Notes: generated by a model not told the origin, from the sequence alone. DNA of 64,000 nucleotides from Rhizobium herbae (GCF_017873135.1 NZ_JAGGJV010000006.1:1-64000), one strand, 5' to 3'. Counted from the first letter of the stretch, positions 20,032-32,104 are shown. A program made the numbers and translations.

Positions 20032-20371
20032 TCGGCGAATGAGGGGCGAGGCCACCGGTCGCCTCAATACCTCGTACGCTCGGCGCCTGACCCAGCTTTC
20101 AAATCCGAACCGAACGGCGTGAAGAACTAATTGTGCGTGGAAAATACTGGCAAATTTTCCCCTGCATAATGAAGTCAACCAACGTCCAAGTTCCATAAAT
20201 TAGGTTATGCGATATGTGTTACGTCTAGCTGGGGCAGATTCCATTTTCAAGTGCGACAATCTCCTGAAATCATCGTGATCGCCGCAACATGCTTTCGGGA
20301 CTTGATTTTGTTGCAGCGGTCGCGACGATGGGTGTCGAAACACATTCGCCAACGCTTCGTCAGGAAACCGC
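20032..20371. other. 340-base intergenic region after acs
   Basis: No gene is seen. GAGGC/GCCTC at about 20047-20064 makes only a short stem without a T-run. The central part is AT-richer than its surroundings and may hold the promoter of the following hydrolase gene; AGGAAA lies just before that gene's ATG. Confidence 0.3.
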
Positions 20372-21127
20372 ATGAAACTTCAGTTGTTCCGCAATGCCAC
20401 GTTGAAGCTCGACTATGCCGGGCGCATCGTGCTCATCGATCCCTATTTCGCGCCGAAGCACAGTCTGGAGTCCTTCACCGGTCGTTCGCTCAATCCGATG
20501 GTCGAATTGCCCGTCGATATCGAAGACATCCTTGACGGCGTGGAACTGGTGATCGTTTCGCATCTGCACGACGATCATTTCGACAGCGTCGCGATGGAGC
20601 GGGTGCCGAAACATTTGCCGCTTTTCTGTCAGCCGGGCGATGAGGCAACGATTCGCGAGGCCGGGTTCGCCGACGTGACCCCGTTGGCCGGAAGAGCGAC
20701 CTGGGAAGGGCTGACGCTGACACGCCGCGAAGGCAGCCACGGCCTTGGGGCCGTGGTCGAACTGATGGGCTCGGTCATGGGCTTCAGCCTTGAGGCGGCG
20801 GGTGAGCCTTCCCTCTACTGGGCCGGCGACACTGTGCTTTATCCGCCGGTGGCGGAGGTGATCCGGGAGACCAAACCCGACATCATCGTCACCCATTCCT
20901 GTGGCGCACGCTGGGATGGCGACCTGATCGTCATGGACGCCGAGCAAACAATTGCGGTGTGCGAAGCCTCGCAGAACACCATCGTCATTGCCACCCACAT
21001 GGAGGCGCTCGATCACGCCACGGTCAGCCGGCTGGATTTGCGCAAGGCGGCACAAGCGAGAGGCATCGCGCCCTCGCGGCTGCTGATTCCTCATGACGGT
21101 GAGACGGTGGTCCTGGGCAAGTCGTGA
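20372..21127 (+). CDS. Metallo-beta-lactamase-fold hydrolase (UlaG-like)
   Basis: This 251-residue cytoplasmic hydrolase has the metal-binding motif HLHDDH. Further ligands include the Asp in WAGDTV and a His in ATHMEA. The fold matches the L-ascorbate-6-phosphate lactonase-like (UlaG/YtnP) group. The true substrate is not predictable. It stands alone, convergent with the minus-strand amino acid operon, whose last gene ends 38 bases beyond its stop. Confidence 0.8.
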   Translation: MKLQLFRNATLKLDYAGRIVLIDPYFAPKHSLESFTGRSLNPMVELPVDIEDILDGVELVIVSHLHDDHFDSVAMERVPKHLPLFCQPGDEATIREAGFADVTPLAGRATWEGLTLTRREGSHGLGAVVELMGSVMGFSLEAAGEPSLYWAGDTVLYPPVAEVIRETKPDIIVTHSCGARWDGDLIVMDAEQTIAVCEASQNTIVIATHMEALDHATVSRLDLRKAAQARGIAPSRLLIPHDGETVVLGKS

Positions 21128-21165
21128 CACGCGCTATCCCTGCCGAGTGTCACAGTCCCCCTCGC

Positions 21166-21936
21166 CTATTTGCCTTGGAATTGCGGCGGCCGCTTTTCGA
21201 TGAAGGCGGCCATGCCTTCCTTCTGGTCGGCGGTGGCGAACAGGGCGTGAAAGATCCGGCGTTCGAACAGGATGCCTTCGCGCAAACCGCCTTCCAGCGC
21301 GCGATCGACCGCCTCGCGGGCGGCCATGGTGGCGGCCTTGCCGTAGCCGGCGATCGTGCGGGCGGCGGCAAGCGTCTCGTCCATCAATGTATCCGCCGGC
21401 AGGACGCGGGCGACGAGGCCGCAGCGTTCGGCCTCCGTCGCGTCCATCATCCGTCCGGTCAGGATCATGTCCATCGCCTTCGCCTTGCCGACCAGCTTCG
21501 TCAGCCGCTGCGAGCCGCCCATGCCGGGGATGACGCCGAGCTTGATCTCCGGCTGGCCGAACATGGCGGTGTCGGCGGCAAAGATCATGTCGCACATCAT
21601 CGCCAGTTCGCAGCCGCCGCCGAGCGCATAGCCCGAGACGGCGGCGATCTTCGGCGTGCGGAACGATGCGAACCGGTCCCAGGCGGCAAAGAAGTCCTCG
21701 CCGAACATATCAGCGAACGACTTGTCGGCCATCTCCTTGATATCGGCCCCGGCGGCGAACGCCTTGTCCGAGCCCTTCAGCACAAAGCAGCCGACACCCG
21801 GGTCGCGGTCGAGCGGTGCAAGGTCCGTTGCCAGCGCGTTCATGATCTCGGAATTGAGCGCATTGCGGGCGGCAGGGCGATTCAGCGTGACGATGACGAC
21901 CCGGTCCTGCTGCTCGATGATGATCGGTTTTTCCAT
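21166..21936 (-). CDS. Enoyl-CoA hydratase
   Basis: This 256-residue crotonase-family enzyme has oxyanion-hole residues in AGADIKEM and [11 protein letters not shown]. The two catalytic glutamates lie in GGCELA and [11 protein letters not shown]. It hydrates methacrylyl-CoA or tiglyl-CoA in valine/isoleucine breakdown. It is the last gene of the ten-gene minus-strand operon, 24 bases after mmsB. Length and motifs match the short-chain hydratase rather than isomerase branches. Confidence 0.92.
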   Translation of the reverse strand: MEKPIIIEQQDRVVIVTLNRPAARNALNSEIMNALATDLAPLDRDPGVGCFVLKGSDKAFAAGADIKEMADKSFADMFGEDFFAAWDRFASFRTPKIAAVSGYALGGGCELAMMCDMIFAADTAMFGQPEIKLGVIPGMGGSQRLTKLVGKAKAMDMILTGRMMDATEAERCGLVARVLPADTLMDETLAAARTIAGYGKAATMAAREAVDRALEGGLREGILFERRIFHALFATADQKEGMAAFIEKRPPQFQGK

Positions 21937-21960
21937 GGGCGTGATCCTCTAGCGGGCGTT

Positions 21961-22857
21961 TCAGGGCTTGGCAGTGCCGCCGGATTTCTGCCGTAGCATG
22001 TCGATGATGCCGGAAAAATCCTTGTCTGCGTTTCCGAGTTCGTTGAACAGTGCGTAGAGTTCAGCGGCCTTGGCGCCAAGCGGCGTGGTGGCGCCGGCGG
22101 ATTGTGCTGCCTCCTGTGACAGCTTCAGGTCCTTCAACATCAGCGCGCCGGCAAAGCCTGGCTTGTAGTCGTTGTTGGCCGGGGATGTGGGAACCGGGCC
22201 TGGCACGGGGCAATAGGTGGTGAGCGACCAGCATTGTCCGGACGAGACCGACGCCACGTCGAATAGCGCCTGATGCGAGAGGCCGAGCTTTTCGCCGAGT
22301 ACGAAGGCCTCGCCGACAGCGATCATGCTGATGCCGAGGATCATGTTGTTGCAGATCTTCGCCGCCTGCCCTGCCGCTGCTCCGCCGCAATGGATGATCT
22401 TCTTGCCCATCGCCTCGAACACTGGCTGGGCTTTCGAGAAGACGTCCTGTTCGCCACCGATCATGAAGGTCAGCGTTCCCGCTGCCGCGCCACCGGCGCC
22501 GCCGGATACCGGCGCATCGAGCGAGGGGCAGCCTTTTCCGGCGGCCATCTCATGCGCCTTGCGGGCGCTGTCAATGTCGATGGTCGAGCAGTCGATCAGG
22601 AGCGTGCCCGACGGGACCGTCGCGAGCAGTTCCTGCCAGACCGACAGCACGTGTTTGCCGGCGGGAAGCATGGTGATGACGGTGTCGACACCCGCGACCG
22701 CTTCGGCGAGCGACGCGCAGGCGGTCACACCCTTGCCGCGCGCTTCATCCAGCAAGGGCTGTGAGAGGTCGAAACCTTTGACAGTGTTACCTGCCTTGAC
22801 GAGATTGGCAGCCATCGGGCCGCCCATGTGACCGAGACCGATAAAGCCGATCGTCAT
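21961..22857 (-). CDS. mmsB: 3-hydroxyisobutyrate dehydrogenase
   Basis: This 298-residue NAD-dependent beta-hydroxyacid dehydrogenase oxidises 3-hydroxyisobutyrate to methylmalonate semialdehyde in valine catabolism. The Rossmann motif GFIGLGHMGGPMA opens the protein, the substrate loop is DAPVSGGAGGAAAGTL, and the catalytic-lysine region near GQAAKICNNMILG is intact. The start overlaps the preceding hydrolase gene as ATGA, coupling two successive steps. The following enzyme, semialdehyde dehydrogenase mmsA, is absent from the window. Confidence 0.93.
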   Translation of the reverse strand: MTIGFIGLGHMGGPMAANLVKAGNTVKGFDLSQPLLDEARGKGVTACASLAEAVAGVDTVITMLPAGKHVLSVWQELLATVPSGTLLIDCSTIDIDSARKAHEMAAGKGCPSLDAPVSGGAGGAAAGTLTFMIGGEQDVFSKAQPVFEAMGKKIIHCGGAAAGQAAKICNNMILGISMIAVGEAFVLGEKLGLSHQALFDVASVSSGQCWSLTTYCPVPGPVPTSPANNDYKPGFAGALMLKDLKLSQEAAQSAGATTPLGAKAAELYALFNELGNADKDFSGIIDMLRQKSGGTAKP

Positions 22858-23957
22858 GTTGGTGATCCTTCCTTGGTCTTATCCGCAAAGAGCGGATGGG
22901 CGGATGGCTGGAAATAGGCATCGACATCCGTTGCGGTGACGTCTGCGAGCCGCGCCGGCCGCCATTGCGGATTGCGGTCCTTGTCGATCACGGCGGCGCG
23001 CACGCCCTCGTAGAAATCGTGGCTGCGCAGGACAGCGGCCGTGGCCGCGAATTCCCGTTCCAGACAATCTTCCAGCCTCCCGGTTTTGCGGCCAAGCCGC
23101 AGCAGCCGGAGCGTCACGTTGAGGCTGAGCGGCGATTTGGTCGAGAGAACGGCGAGAAGCTTTTCGGCGAAAGGGCTGCCATCCGCATGCAGGGCTGTGA
23201 GAATATCGTCGATGGTATCGAAGGCAAAAAGGCGATCGATGGCCGGTCGGTGTGACCCCAGAACGCCGGCTGGCGGCATTTCCCAAAAGCCTGCGATCAC
23301 GGCTGACATTGCCTCGCGTGAACTTCCCACTGGCAGCGATGCCAAAGCCTCGGTCAATTCCGCAAGCCGTTCGGACCGGACAAAAATGTCGGCTAGACCG
23401 ACGAGAATGGCATCGGCAGCTCCAAGCGGTTCGCCGGTCAGTCCAACATAGGTGCCGAGTTCATTGGCCTGGCGCGTCAGGAACCAGGATGCGCCGACAT
23501 CCGGGAAAAAGCCGATGCCGGTTTCCGGCATGGCGAAACGGGTGCGTTCGGTGACGATCCGGTGGCTGCCATAGACGGATATACCGACACCGCCGCCCAT
23601 GACGATGCCATCCATGACGACGACATAGGGTTTTGGATAGCGTCCGATGCGGGCGTTGAGCCGGTATTCCTCACGCCAGAAGGTTTCCGGCAGATCGGAC
23701 CCGGTTTTTCCACCGTCATAAATCGCACGGATATCGCCGCCGGCGCACAGGCCGCGCTCGCCCTCCCCCGTGACAAGCACGGCTGCGATGGCCGGATCCC
23801 GCTCGAAATCGTCCAGCGCTGCCTCGATATCGCGCACCATCCGCAGCGTCAGGCTATTCAGCGCCTTCGGCCGGTTGAGCCGGATGCGGCCAAGCGCGCC
23901 GTGGCGGTCGACCAGCGTTTCTGCTTCTGCCTGCTTGGGTTCAGATGTGGAGGGCAT
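22854..23957 (-). CDS. 3-hydroxyisobutyryl-CoA hydrolase
   Basis: This 367-residue crotonase-fold hydrolase releases free 3-hydroxyisobutyrate from its CoA ester. It is longer than hydratases and carries the HIBCH signature [17 protein letters not shown], with [11 protein letters not shown] forming the oxyanion hole. The first 17 bases overlap the end of lpdV, and the stop overlaps mmsB (ATGA). The step is specific to valine, which makes valine the central substrate of this operon. Confidence 0.92.
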   Translation of the reverse strand: MPSTSEPKQAEAETLVDRHGALGRIRLNRPKALNSLTLRMVRDIEAALDDFERDPAIAAVLVTGEGERGLCAGGDIRAIYDGGKTGSDLPETFWREEYRLNARIGRYPKPYVVVMDGIVMGGGVGISVYGSHRIVTERTRFAMPETGIGFFPDVGASWFLTRQANELGTYVGLTGEPLGAADAILVGLADIFVRSERLAELTEALASLPVGSSREAMSAVIAGFWEMPPAGVLGSHRPAIDRLFAFDTIDDILTALHADGSPFAEKLLAVLSTKSPLSLNVTLRLLRLGRKTGRLEDCLEREFAATAAVLRSHDFYEGVRAAVIDKDRNPQWRPARLADVTATDVDAYFQPSAHPLFADKTKEGSPT

Positions 23958-25338
23958 GGCCGAGGGCTTTCAAGGCGGCTTCCTGGAAGCCTTCGCTGCG
24001 TGTCGGGTGCGCATGGATCGTCGCGGCGATGTCTTCCAGACGGGCGCCCATTTCGATGGCCAGCGCAAAGGCGCTCGACAGCTCGGAAACGCCGGTGCCG
24101 ACGGCCTGCACGCCGAGAACGAGATTGCTGTCCGCACGCGCCACGATGCGGACGAAGCCGTCTTCCGAGAGCATCGTCATGGCGCGGCCGTTGGCATTGA
24201 ACGGAAACAGCCCGACACGGATCTCGTACCCCTGCGCGCGCGCCTCGTCCGGGGAGAGCCCGGCCGTGACGATTTCCGGGTCGGTGAAGCAGACGGCCGG
24301 AATGCAGCGCTTGTCCCATGTCCGTTTCTTGCCGGCGACAATCTCGGCGACCATCTCGCCCTGTGCCATGGCACGATGGGCCAGCATCGGCTCGCCGGTG
24401 ATATCGCCGATGGCATGGACGCCGCGCATCGAGGTCCGGCAGCGGTCGTCGATGCGCAGGAATTTGCCGGCGCGGTCGAGGTCCAGCTCGTCCAGCCCCC
24501 ATCCCTCGGTGCGTGGCTTGCGGCCGACCGTCACGAGGATCTTGTCGGCTGGAAGCCGCTGCTCCTCGCCTTCGGCGGTTTCGATCAGGAGCGCAACGCC
24601 TTCATCCGACAGCCCCTTGGCCTTGGCGCCGGTCAGGACGCGGATGCCGAGTTCTCCGAGCCGCTTGGCGACGGGCCGCACCAGTTCCGCATCATACTGT
24701 GGCAGAATCTGCTGGGTCGCTTCAACCACTGTGACTTGCGCGCCCAACTTGGCAAACGCGGTGCCGAGTTCCAGGCCGATATAACCGCCGCCGACAACAA
24801 CCAGCTTCTGCGGCACCGTCTTTAGCGACAGCGCTTCCGTCGAGGAGATGACCGGCCCGCCGAAGGGCAGAAACGGCAGCTCCACCGGCTCCGAGCCGGT
24901 CGCGATCACCACCGTTTCGGCGCGGATGACCTGCGTTCCGGTTTCCGTCTCGACCTCGACGGTCTTGCCATCGCGGAACCTTGCTCTCCCATGGACGATC
25001 TTGACCTTGGCCTTGCGCAACAGGCCCAGCACGCCGCTGTTCAGGCGGCCGACGATGCCGTCCTTCCAGGCGACGGTTTTTGCGAGGTCGAGCTTTGGCG
25101 CCTCGACCGAGATGCCGAGCGGGCTTTTGGCATTTGCCATATGGTTGATCTTCTCGAATTCCTCGGCCGCATGGATCAGCGCCTTGGACGGAATGCAGCC
25201 GATATTGAGGCAGGTGCCACCGGCCTTGACGGCTTCGACGATGACGGTATCGACCCCGAGCTGTCCGGCGCGGATGGCGCAGATATAGCCACCGGGTCCG
25301 GCGCCGATGACGAGAAGTTTGCAGACGATCTCTTTCAT
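23941..25338 (-). CDS. lpdV: Dihydrolipoyl dehydrogenase (E3) of branched-chain ketoacid dehydrogenase
   Basis: This FAD-dependent E3 has 465 residues. It opens with the dinucleotide-binding motif GAGPGGY, followed by the redox-active disulfide in [12 protein letters not shown]. The NAD-binding motif [10 protein letters not shown] and a C-terminal HAHPTRSEG with the catalytic His-Glu pair are present. The ATG at 25338 gives the usual LpdV N-terminus MKEIVCKLL. An ATG at 25344 overlapping the bkdB stop (TGATG) is also possible and adds two residues. Confidence 0.93.
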   Translation of the reverse strand: MKEIVCKLLVIGAGPGGYICAIRAGQLGVDTVIVEAVKAGGTCLNIGCIPSKALIHAAEEFEKINHMANAKSPLGISVEAPKLDLAKTVAWKDGIVGRLNSGVLGLLRKAKVKIVHGRARFRDGKTVEVETETGTQVIRAETVVIATGSEPVELPFLPFGGPVISSTEALSLKTVPQKLVVVGGGYIGLELGTAFAKLGAQVTVVEATQQILPQYDAELVRPVAKRLGELGIRVLTGAKAKGLSDEGVALLIETAEGEEQRLPADKILVTVGRKPRTEGWGLDELDLDRAGKFLRIDDRCRTSMRGVHAIGDITGEPMLAHRAMAQGEMVAEIVAGKKRTWDKRCIPAVCFTDPEIVTAGLSPDEARAQGYEIRVGLFPFNANGRAMTMLSEDGFVRIVARADSNLVLGVQAVGTGVSELSSAFALAIEMGARLEDIAATIHAHPTRSEGFQEAALKALGHALHI

Positions 25339-25343
25339 GGGCA

Positions 25344-26660
25344 TCAGCTTTCGATGAAAATCAGCGCGGGGGTTTCGAGCAGGGCCTTGATCCGCTGGAC
25401 GAAGGTCGCGGCATCCCATCCGTCCACGACGCGGTGATCGAAGCTGGACGACAGGTTCATCATCTTGCGCGGAATGAACTGGCTGCCGTCCCAGACCGGC
25501 CGGGTCATGATCTTGTTGACGCCGACGATCGCCACTTCCGGGTGGTTGATGATCGGCGTGGTGGCGATGCCGCCCATCGCGCCAAGCGAAGTGATGGTGA
25601 TGGTCGAGCCCGAAAGCTCCTCACGCAGCGCCGACCCCGTGCGGGCGGCTTCCGCCAGCCGTACCACTTCGGTCGCACAATCCCAGACACCGCGTGCTTC
25701 CGCATGACGCACGACCGGGACGGTGAGGCCCGCAGGGGTCTGGGTGGCGATGCCGATATGAACGGCACCGTGGCGGCTGATGATGCCGGCGTCGTCGTCG
25801 AAGGTGGCGTTGACGCCCGGCTGCTCGCCAACGGTCTTCACCAGAGCCCGCATCAGGAACGGCAGGATCGTCAGCTTGGTCTGGTCCGGCTTGCGGCTGG
25901 CGTTCATGGTCGCGCGCAGGTCTTCCAGATCGGTGACGTCGATTTCCTCGACATAGGTGATGTGGGGAATGCGCGACGTCGCCAGCACCATTTTTTCCGA
26001 GATGCGGCGGCGCAGGCCGGTGACCTTGATCTCCTCGACGGTGGTTTTTCGGGCAAGGCCGGTCGCCGCCGGTTGTGGTTGGACGCCACGGGTAAGGAAC
26101 TGGTCGATGTCGTCATGGGTGATCCGACCGGCAGGCCCGGTGCCCGGCACCTGGCGCAGGTCGATGCCGCCTTCCTGGGCGCGAAGCCGGACAGCGGGCG
26201 AGGCAAGCGGCTTGGCGAGCGTGTCGAGTGCGGCACGGCTTCCCTTCTCCCCAGCGGGGAGAAGGTGGCCCGCAGAGTCGGATGAGGTGAATGACTGACC
26301 AAGAGGGGGCGGAGAGTCCCCCTCATCCGCCCTTCGGGCATCTTCTCCCCGCTGGGGAGAAGAGGGAGCGATCGTCACCGTTTCCGCCATCGGAACCGCC
26401 TCCGCCTCACCGCCCTCGCCCGCGACCTGAATGCGCACCAGCGGCGCCTTGACCGCAACGGTATCGCCGATCTCGGCGCCGAGCCACAAAACGGTACCGG
26501 TAACCGGTGACGGGATTTCCACCGTCGCCTTGTCGGTCATGACGGCTGCAAGCACCATGTCCTCGCGGACGGGATCGCCGACCTTGCAGTGCCATTCGAC
26601 GAGTTCGGCCTCCGCCACGCCTTCGCCGACATCCGGCATCTTGATGACGAATTCACCCAT
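25344..26660 (-). CDS. bkdB: Branched-chain ketoacid dehydrogenase E2 (dihydrolipoamide acyltransferase)
   Basis: This 438-residue E2 core has an N-terminal lipoyl domain at about 3-78 with the lipoylated lysine in [10 protein letters not shown] variable linker and a peripheral-subunit-binding domain ([15 protein letters not shown]) follow. The C-terminal acyltransferase domain ends with the active site [13 protein letters not shown]. The linker is unusual: about 40 residues are encoded by a RIME-like palindromic repeat (26243-26362) that stays in frame. The ATG at 26660 begins [14 protein letters not shown], the classic start; the longer open frame is spurious. Neighbours encode E1 and E3. 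Confidence 0.95.
   Translation of the reverse strand: MGEFVIKMPDVGEGVAEAELVEWHCKVGDPVREDMVLAAVMTDKATVEIPSPVTGTVLWLGAEIGDTVAVKAPLVRIQVAGEGGEAEAVPMAETVTIAPSSPQRGEDARRADEGDSPPPLGQSFTSSDSAGHLLPAGEKGSRAALDTLAKPLASPAVRLRAQEGGIDLRQVPGTGPAGRITHDDIDQFLTRGVQPQPAATGLARKTTVEEIKVTGLRRRISEKMVLATSRIPHITYVEEIDVTDLEDLRATMNASRKPDQTKLTILPFLMRALVKTVGEQPGVNATFDDDAGIISRHGAVHIGIATQTPAGLTVPVVRHAEARGVWDCATEVVRLAEAARTGSALREELSGSTITITSLGAMGGIATTPIINHPEVAIVGVNKIMTRPVWDGSQFIPRKMMNLSSSFDHRVVDGWDAATFVQRIKALLETPALIFIES
26243..26362. repeat. RIME-like palindromic repeat inside bkdB
   Basis: Two large hairpins flank a core. CCTTCTCCCC at 26243-26252 pairs with GGGGAGAAGG at 26256-26265. CTTCTCCCC at 26342-26350 pairs with GGGGAGAAG at 26354-26362. 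Inside, CGGATGAGG near 26279 pairs with CCTCATCCG near 26320. This two-palindrome layout, about 110-120 bases long, matches the Rhizobium intergenic mosaic elements normally found between genes. Here it spans 120 bases, exactly 40 codons, in the linker of the E2 protein. Confidence 0.85.
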
Positions 26661-26662
26661 GA

Positions 26663-27676
26663 TCACGCCTCCATGACTTCGGCAAGCGCGCGTCCGACGC
26701 GGGCGGGACCGGGGAAATAATCCCATTCCTGGGCGTGTGGATAAGGCGTATCCCAGCCCGTGACTCGAACGATGGGCGCTTCCAGATGATAGAAGCAATG
26801 TTCCTGCACGAGTGCTGCGAGTTCGGCGCCGTAACCCGAGGTCAGGGTCGCCTCGTGCACGACGACACAGCGGCCGGTCTTGGTGACGGATTGCACGATC
26901 GTGTCGAGATCGAGCGGCAGCAGGCTGCGCAGGTCGATAACCTCCGCATCGACGCCCATTTCCTCGACCGCCGCCAGCGCGACATGAACCATGGTGCCGT
27001 AGGCAATCACGGTCACAGCAGAACCCTGCCGGCGGATTTCGGCCTTGCCGATCGGGATGCTGTAGTGGCCTTCCGGTACCTCGCCCAGTTCATGCCTGGA
27101 CCACGGCGTCACCGGCTTTTCATGATGGCCGTCGAAGGGGCCGTTATAGAGGCGCTTCGGCTCGAGGAACATTACCGGGTCCGGGTCTTCGATCGAGGCG
27201 ATCAGCAGGCCCTTGGCGTCGTAGGGGTTCGACGGAACGACGACTTTCAGGCCGCAGACATGGGTAAACAGCGCTTCCGGGCTCTGGCTGTGTGTCTGCC
27301 CGCCAAAGATACCGCCGCCGGTCGGCATGCGCAGTACGATCGGGCAGGTGAAATCGCCGTTGGAGCGGTAGCGGATGCGGGCGGCTTCCTGGGTGATCTG
27401 GTCATAGGCCGGGTACATGTAGTCGGCGAATTGGATCTCGACGCAGGGCTTCAGGCCATAGGCGGCCATGCCGATCGCCGTGCCGACGATGCCGCTCTCG
27501 CTGATCGGCGCATCGAAGCAGCGGGTCTTGCCGTATTTCGCCTGAAGCCCCTGGGTGCAGCGGAAGACGCCGCCGAAATAGCCGACATCTTCGCCGAAGA
27601 CCACCACGTCGTCGTCGCGCTCCATCGACACGTCCATGGCGCTGCGCACGGCCTCGATCATCGTCATTCTGGCCAT
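26663..27676 (-). CDS. bkdA2: Branched-chain ketoacid dehydrogenase E1 beta
   Basis: This 337-residue transketolase-fold subunit forms the alpha2beta2 E1 with bkdA1. The family start MARMTMIEAVRSAM and the stretches FGEDVGYFGG and RMPTGGGIFGG are intact, and VVHEATLTSGYGAE appears in the C-terminal domain. The ATG at 27676 is two bases past the bkdA1 stop; an open frame to 27775 would overlap bkdA1. The bkdB ATG lies 2 bases beyond this gene's stop, a compact operon. Confidence 0.95.
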   Translation of the reverse strand: MARMTMIEAVRSAMDVSMERDDDVVVFGEDVGYFGGVFRCTQGLQAKYGKTRCFDAPISESGIVGTAIGMAAYGLKPCVEIQFADYMYPAYDQITQEAARIRYRSNGDFTCPIVLRMPTGGGIFGGQTHSQSPEALFTHVCGLKVVVPSNPYDAKGLLIASIEDPDPVMFLEPKRLYNGPFDGHHEKPVTPWSRHELGEVPEGHYSIPIGKAEIRRQGSAVTVIAYGTMVHVALAAVEEMGVDAEVIDLRSLLPLDLDTIVQSVTKTGRCVVVHEATLTSGYGAELAALVQEHCFYHLEAPIVRVTGWDTPYPHAQEWDYFPGPARVGRALAEVMEA

Positions 27677-27677
27677 G

Positions 27678-28931
<1,254 letters not shown>

Positions 28932-28976
28932 TTACCCCTGTCTTCCAGTCTCCTCCCGGAAGTAGGGTTCATTTTC

Positions 28977-30104
28977 TTATAGACTACGTGCAATGACGAT
29001 ACGTTGCACGTCGCTTGTTCCCTCGTAGATCTGGCAGATGCGGACATCGCGGTAGATGCGCTCGACGGGGTAGTCCGACATATATCCGTAGCCACCATGG
29101 ATCTGGATCGCGTCCGAACAGACCTTCTCTGCCATCTCGGAGGCGAACAGCTTGGCCATGGAGGCTTCCGTCAGGCAGGGCTGGCCGGCCTCCTTCAGTT
29201 CGGCGGCGTGCAGCACCATCTGCCGGGCCACCTCAATCTGGGTCGCCATGTCGGCAAGACGGAAGGCGATGGCCTGATGCTCGATGATCGGCTTGCCGAA
29301 GGCGATGCGCTCACGGGCATAGTCGCGCGCCGCCTCGAAGGCCGAGCGGGCCATGCCAACGGACTGCGACGCGATGCCGATGCGGCCACCTTCGAGATTG
29401 GCGAGCGCGATCCTGTAGCCCTCGCCATCCGCGCCCAGGCGCAGGTCGGCCGGAATGCGCATATCGGTAAAGGCGATCTGGCAGGTGTCGGAGGAATGCA
29501 GGCCGAGCTTGTGCTCGACGCGCACCACCTCGTAGCCCGGCGTATCTGTCGGCACGATGAAGGCGGTGATGCCCTTCTTGCCGGCGTCTGGATCGGTCAC
29601 GGCGAAGACAATGATGACATTGCCGTTCTTGCCGGATGTGATGAACTGCTTGGCACCGTCTAGTACATAGTGGTCGCCGTCGCGGCGGGCACGGGTGCGG
29701 AGGTTCGACGCATCCGAACCGGCCTGTGGCTCGGTCAAGGCAAAGCCGCCAATCCATTCGCCGGAAGCGAGCTTCGGCAGGAAGCGTTGCTTCTGCTCCT
29801 CGGTGCCGAATTTCAGGATCGGCACGCAGCCGACCGAACTGTGCACGCTCATGATGGTCGAACATGGCCCGTCACCGGCGGCGATTTCCTCGAGCGCCAC
29901 GGCATAGGCGACGGTGCCTGTTTCAGAGCCGCCATAGGCCTCCGGCACCAGCATGCCGAGAAAGCCGAGCTCGCCCATTTCCTTCAGTTCGTCTTTCGGA
30001 AATGCGTGCGACACGTCGCGTTCGGCAGCACCCGGCATAAGTCGCTCGCGGGCGAAATCGCGGGCCATGTCGCGGATCTGGATCTGTTGTTCAGACAGGA
30101 TCAT
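28977..30104 (-). CDS. Acyl-CoA dehydrogenase (short/branched-chain type)
   Basis: This 375-residue flavoprotein oxidises isobutyryl-CoA or 2-methylbutyryl-CoA to the 2-enoyl ester. The signatures [13 protein letters not shown] and [20 protein letters not shown] are present. The catalytic glutamate lies in [11 protein letters not shown] near the C-terminus, as in short-chain and branched-chain members. Position in the bkd operon argues for isobutyryl/2-methylbutyryl-CoA over straight-chain substrates. Confidence 0.9.
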   Translation of the reverse strand: MILSEQQIQIRDMARDFARERLMPGAAERDVSHAFPKDELKEMGELGFLGMLVPEAYGGSETGTVAYAVALEEIAAGDGPCSTIMSVHSSVGCVPILKFGTEEQKQRFLPKLASGEWIGGFALTEPQAGSDASNLRTRARRDGDHYVLDGAKQFITSGKNGNVIIVFAVTDPDAGKKGITAFIVPTDTPGYEVVRVEHKLGLHSSDTCQIAFTDMRIPADLRLGADGEGYRIALANLEGGRIGIASQSVGMARSAFEAARDYARERIAFGKPIIEHQAIAFRLADMATQIEVARQMVLHAAELKEAGQPCLTEASMAKLFASEMAEKVCSDAIQIHGGYGYMSDYPVERIYRDVRICQIYEGTSDVQRIVIARSL

Positions 30105-30128
30105 GTGTGGGTCTCCTCCCCTGCCCGT

Positions 30129-31316
30129 TCAATGCCGCTCGACTGCGATGGCCGTCGCCTCGCCGCCGCCGATGCACAGCGAGGCCATGCCGCGCTTCAG
30201 ATCGTAGCGTTCGAGTGCCGCCAGCAGGGTGACGATGACGCGGGCGCCGGACGCGCCAATGGGATGACCGAGCGCGCAGGCACCGCCATGCACGTTCACC
30301 TTGTCATGCGGCAGGTCGAGATCGCGCATCGCCGCCATGGCGACGACGGCGAAAGCCTCGTTGATCTCGAACAGGTCGACATCGTTCAAATCCCATCCCG
30401 TGCGTTCGCTGAGCTTTTTCAGTGCACCGATCGGGGCCGTCGCAAAGAGATTGGGTGCCTGCGCATGGGTGGAATGGCCGGTGATGGTGGCAAGCGGCGT
30501 CAGGCCCCGCCGGTCCGCCTCGGAGCGGCGCATCAGCACCAGCGCCGCCGCGCCATCCGAAATCGAGCTGGCATTGGCTGCTGTCACCGTGCCGTTTTCA
30601 CGGAAGGCGGGTTTCAGGGTCGGGATCTTTTCCAGCCGCGCCTTGCCCGGCTGCTCGTCACGGCTGATGACCTGTTCGGTCTTTCCCGTCTTCACGGTCA
30701 CTGGCGTGATCTCGGCGTCGAACAGACCGTCACGGATGGCCTTCTGTGCGCGGGTGAGCGACGTCACGGCAAAGTCGTCCTGCGCGGGCCGCGTGAACTG
30801 GTAGGCCTCGGCGCAATCCTCTGCGAATGTTCCCATCAGACGTCCCTTGTCATAGGCATCCTCCAGCCCGTCGAGGAACATGTGGTCGATGACGCGGCCA
30901 TGGCCGAGCCGATAACCGCTGCGGGCACGATCCAGCAGATAGGGCGCATTGCTCATGCTTTCCATGCCGCCGGCGACGGCGACATTGGCGCTGCCGGCCA
31001 GAATCAGATCATGGGCCAGCATCACCGCTTTCATGCCGGAGCCGCACATCTTGTTGACGGTGCTGGCACCCGTTGCGAACGGAAGGCCTGCGCCGATGGC
31101 GGCCTGCCGCGCCGGTGCCTGCCCCTGCCCTGCCGGCAGGACACAGCCGAACACGACTTCCTCGACCAGTTCAGGTGCCACGCCGCTTCGCGCCAGCGCG
31201 GCGCGGATGGCTGCCGCCCCGAGTTCGGGCGCGGTGGCGCCCTGCAGGTCGCCCTGAAATCCGCCCATGGCGGTGCGGGCGGAACCGACGATGACGATGG
31301 GATCATGCAATGTCAT
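30129..31316 (-). CDS. Thiolase (acetyl-CoA acetyltransferase family)
   Basis: This 395-residue thiolase has its nucleophilic cysteine in NKMCGSGMKA. The catalytic His lies in GGACALGHPIGASG and the second cysteine in LCIGGGEA. In this operon it most likely cleaves 2-methylacetoacetyl-CoA to acetyl-CoA and propionyl-CoA, the last isoleucine step. GGGAGG is properly spaced before the ATG at 31316, ruling out the longer frame to 31340. Confidence 0.9.
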   Translation of the reverse strand: MTLHDPIVIVGSARTAMGGFQGDLQGATAPELGAAAIRAALARSGVAPELVEEVVFGCVLPAGQGQAPARQAAIGAGLPFATGASTVNKMCGSGMKAVMLAHDLILAGSANVAVAGGMESMSNAPYLLDRARSGYRLGHGRVIDHMFLDGLEDAYDKGRLMGTFAEDCAEAYQFTRPAQDDFAVTSLTRAQKAIRDGLFDAEITPVTVKTGKTEQVISRDEQPGKARLEKIPTLKPAFRENGTVTAANASSISDGAAALVLMRRSEADRRGLTPLATITGHSTHAQAPNLFATAPIGALKKLSERTGWDLNDVDLFEINEAFAVVAMAAMRDLDLPHDKVNVHGGACALGHPIGASGARVIVTLLAALERYDLKRGMASLCIGGGEATAIAVERH

Positions 31317-31336
31317 TTCAACCTCCCGAACCGGTC

Positions 31337-32104
31337 TCAACGCGGCCCCATGCGCAGGGCGCCGTCGAGACGGATCACCTCGCCGTTCAGCATGCTGTTC
31401 TCACAGATATGGCGCACCAGTGCGGCGAATTCAGCCGGCCGTCCCAGTCGCGGCGGAAACGGCACGCTCCTGCCGAGGGCTTCCTGGGTCTCGGGCGGCA
31501 TGCCCGCCATCATCGGGGTCTCGAAGATGCCGGGCGCGATGGAAACGACGCGGATGCCGTAGCGTGCGAGTTCGCGGGCGATCGGCAGGGTCATGCCGAC
31601 CACGCCGCCTTTAGACGCCGCATAGGCGGCCTGGCCGATCTGTCCGTCGAAAGCAGCCACCGACGCAGTGTTGACGATGACGCCCCGCTCGCCTTCGCTG
31701 TCCGGCTCCTCGTTCTGGATGAGCGATGCGGCCAGGCGGATCATGTTGAAGGTACCGACCAGATTGATGCCGACCGCGCGGGCGAAATTTTCAAGCCGGT
31801 GCGGGCCGTCGCGGCCCAGAACCTTTTCCCCGGGCGCAATGCCGGCGCAGTTCACCAGGCCATGCAAATGGCCGAAGGCCCCGATCGCCGCGTTGACCGC
31901 GGCAAGCCCGTCCGCTTCGCTGGTGACGTCGGTGCGGACGAAACGGGCGCTCTCTCCGAGTTCGGCGGCAACCTGTCCGCCTGCTTCAGCGTTGATGTCG
32001 GCGACAATAACGCATGCTCCCGCCTCGACCAGCAGGCGCGCGACAGCGGCGCCCAGGCCAGAGCCCGCGCCGGTGACCACAAAGACCTTGCCCGGGATCA
32101 GCAT
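31337..32104 (-). CDS. Short-chain dehydrogenase, 3-hydroxyacyl-CoA (HSD10-like)
   Basis: This 255-residue SDR begins [18 protein letters not shown], the NAD-binding motif. The active-site pattern Ser/YxxxK appears as NTASVAAF and YAASKGG, and the ending is [11 protein letters not shown]. It resembles type-10 17beta-hydroxysteroid/2-methyl-3-hydroxybutyryl-CoA dehydrogenase, which fits the isoleucine branch beside the thiolase. The ATG at 32104 starts the domain directly; the frame remains open to 32563 but that extension overlaps the divergent araC-type gene. It is the first gene of the operon. Confidence 0.9.
   Translation of the reverse strand: MLIPGKVFVVTGAGSGLGAAVARLLVEAGACVIVADINAEAGGQVAAELGESARFVRTDVTSEADGLAAVNAAIGAFGHLHGLVNCAGIAPGEKVLGRDGPHRLENFARAVGINLVGTFNMIRLAASLIQNEEPDSEGERGVIVNTASVAAFDGQIGQAAYAASKGGVVGMTLPIARELARYGIRVVSIAPGIFETPMMAGMPPETQEALGRSVPFPPRLGRPAEFAALVRHICENSMLNGEVIRLDGALRMGPR

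Noticed and set aside
20047..20064. Terminator after acs
   Set aside because: Stem is only five pairs and no T-run follows.
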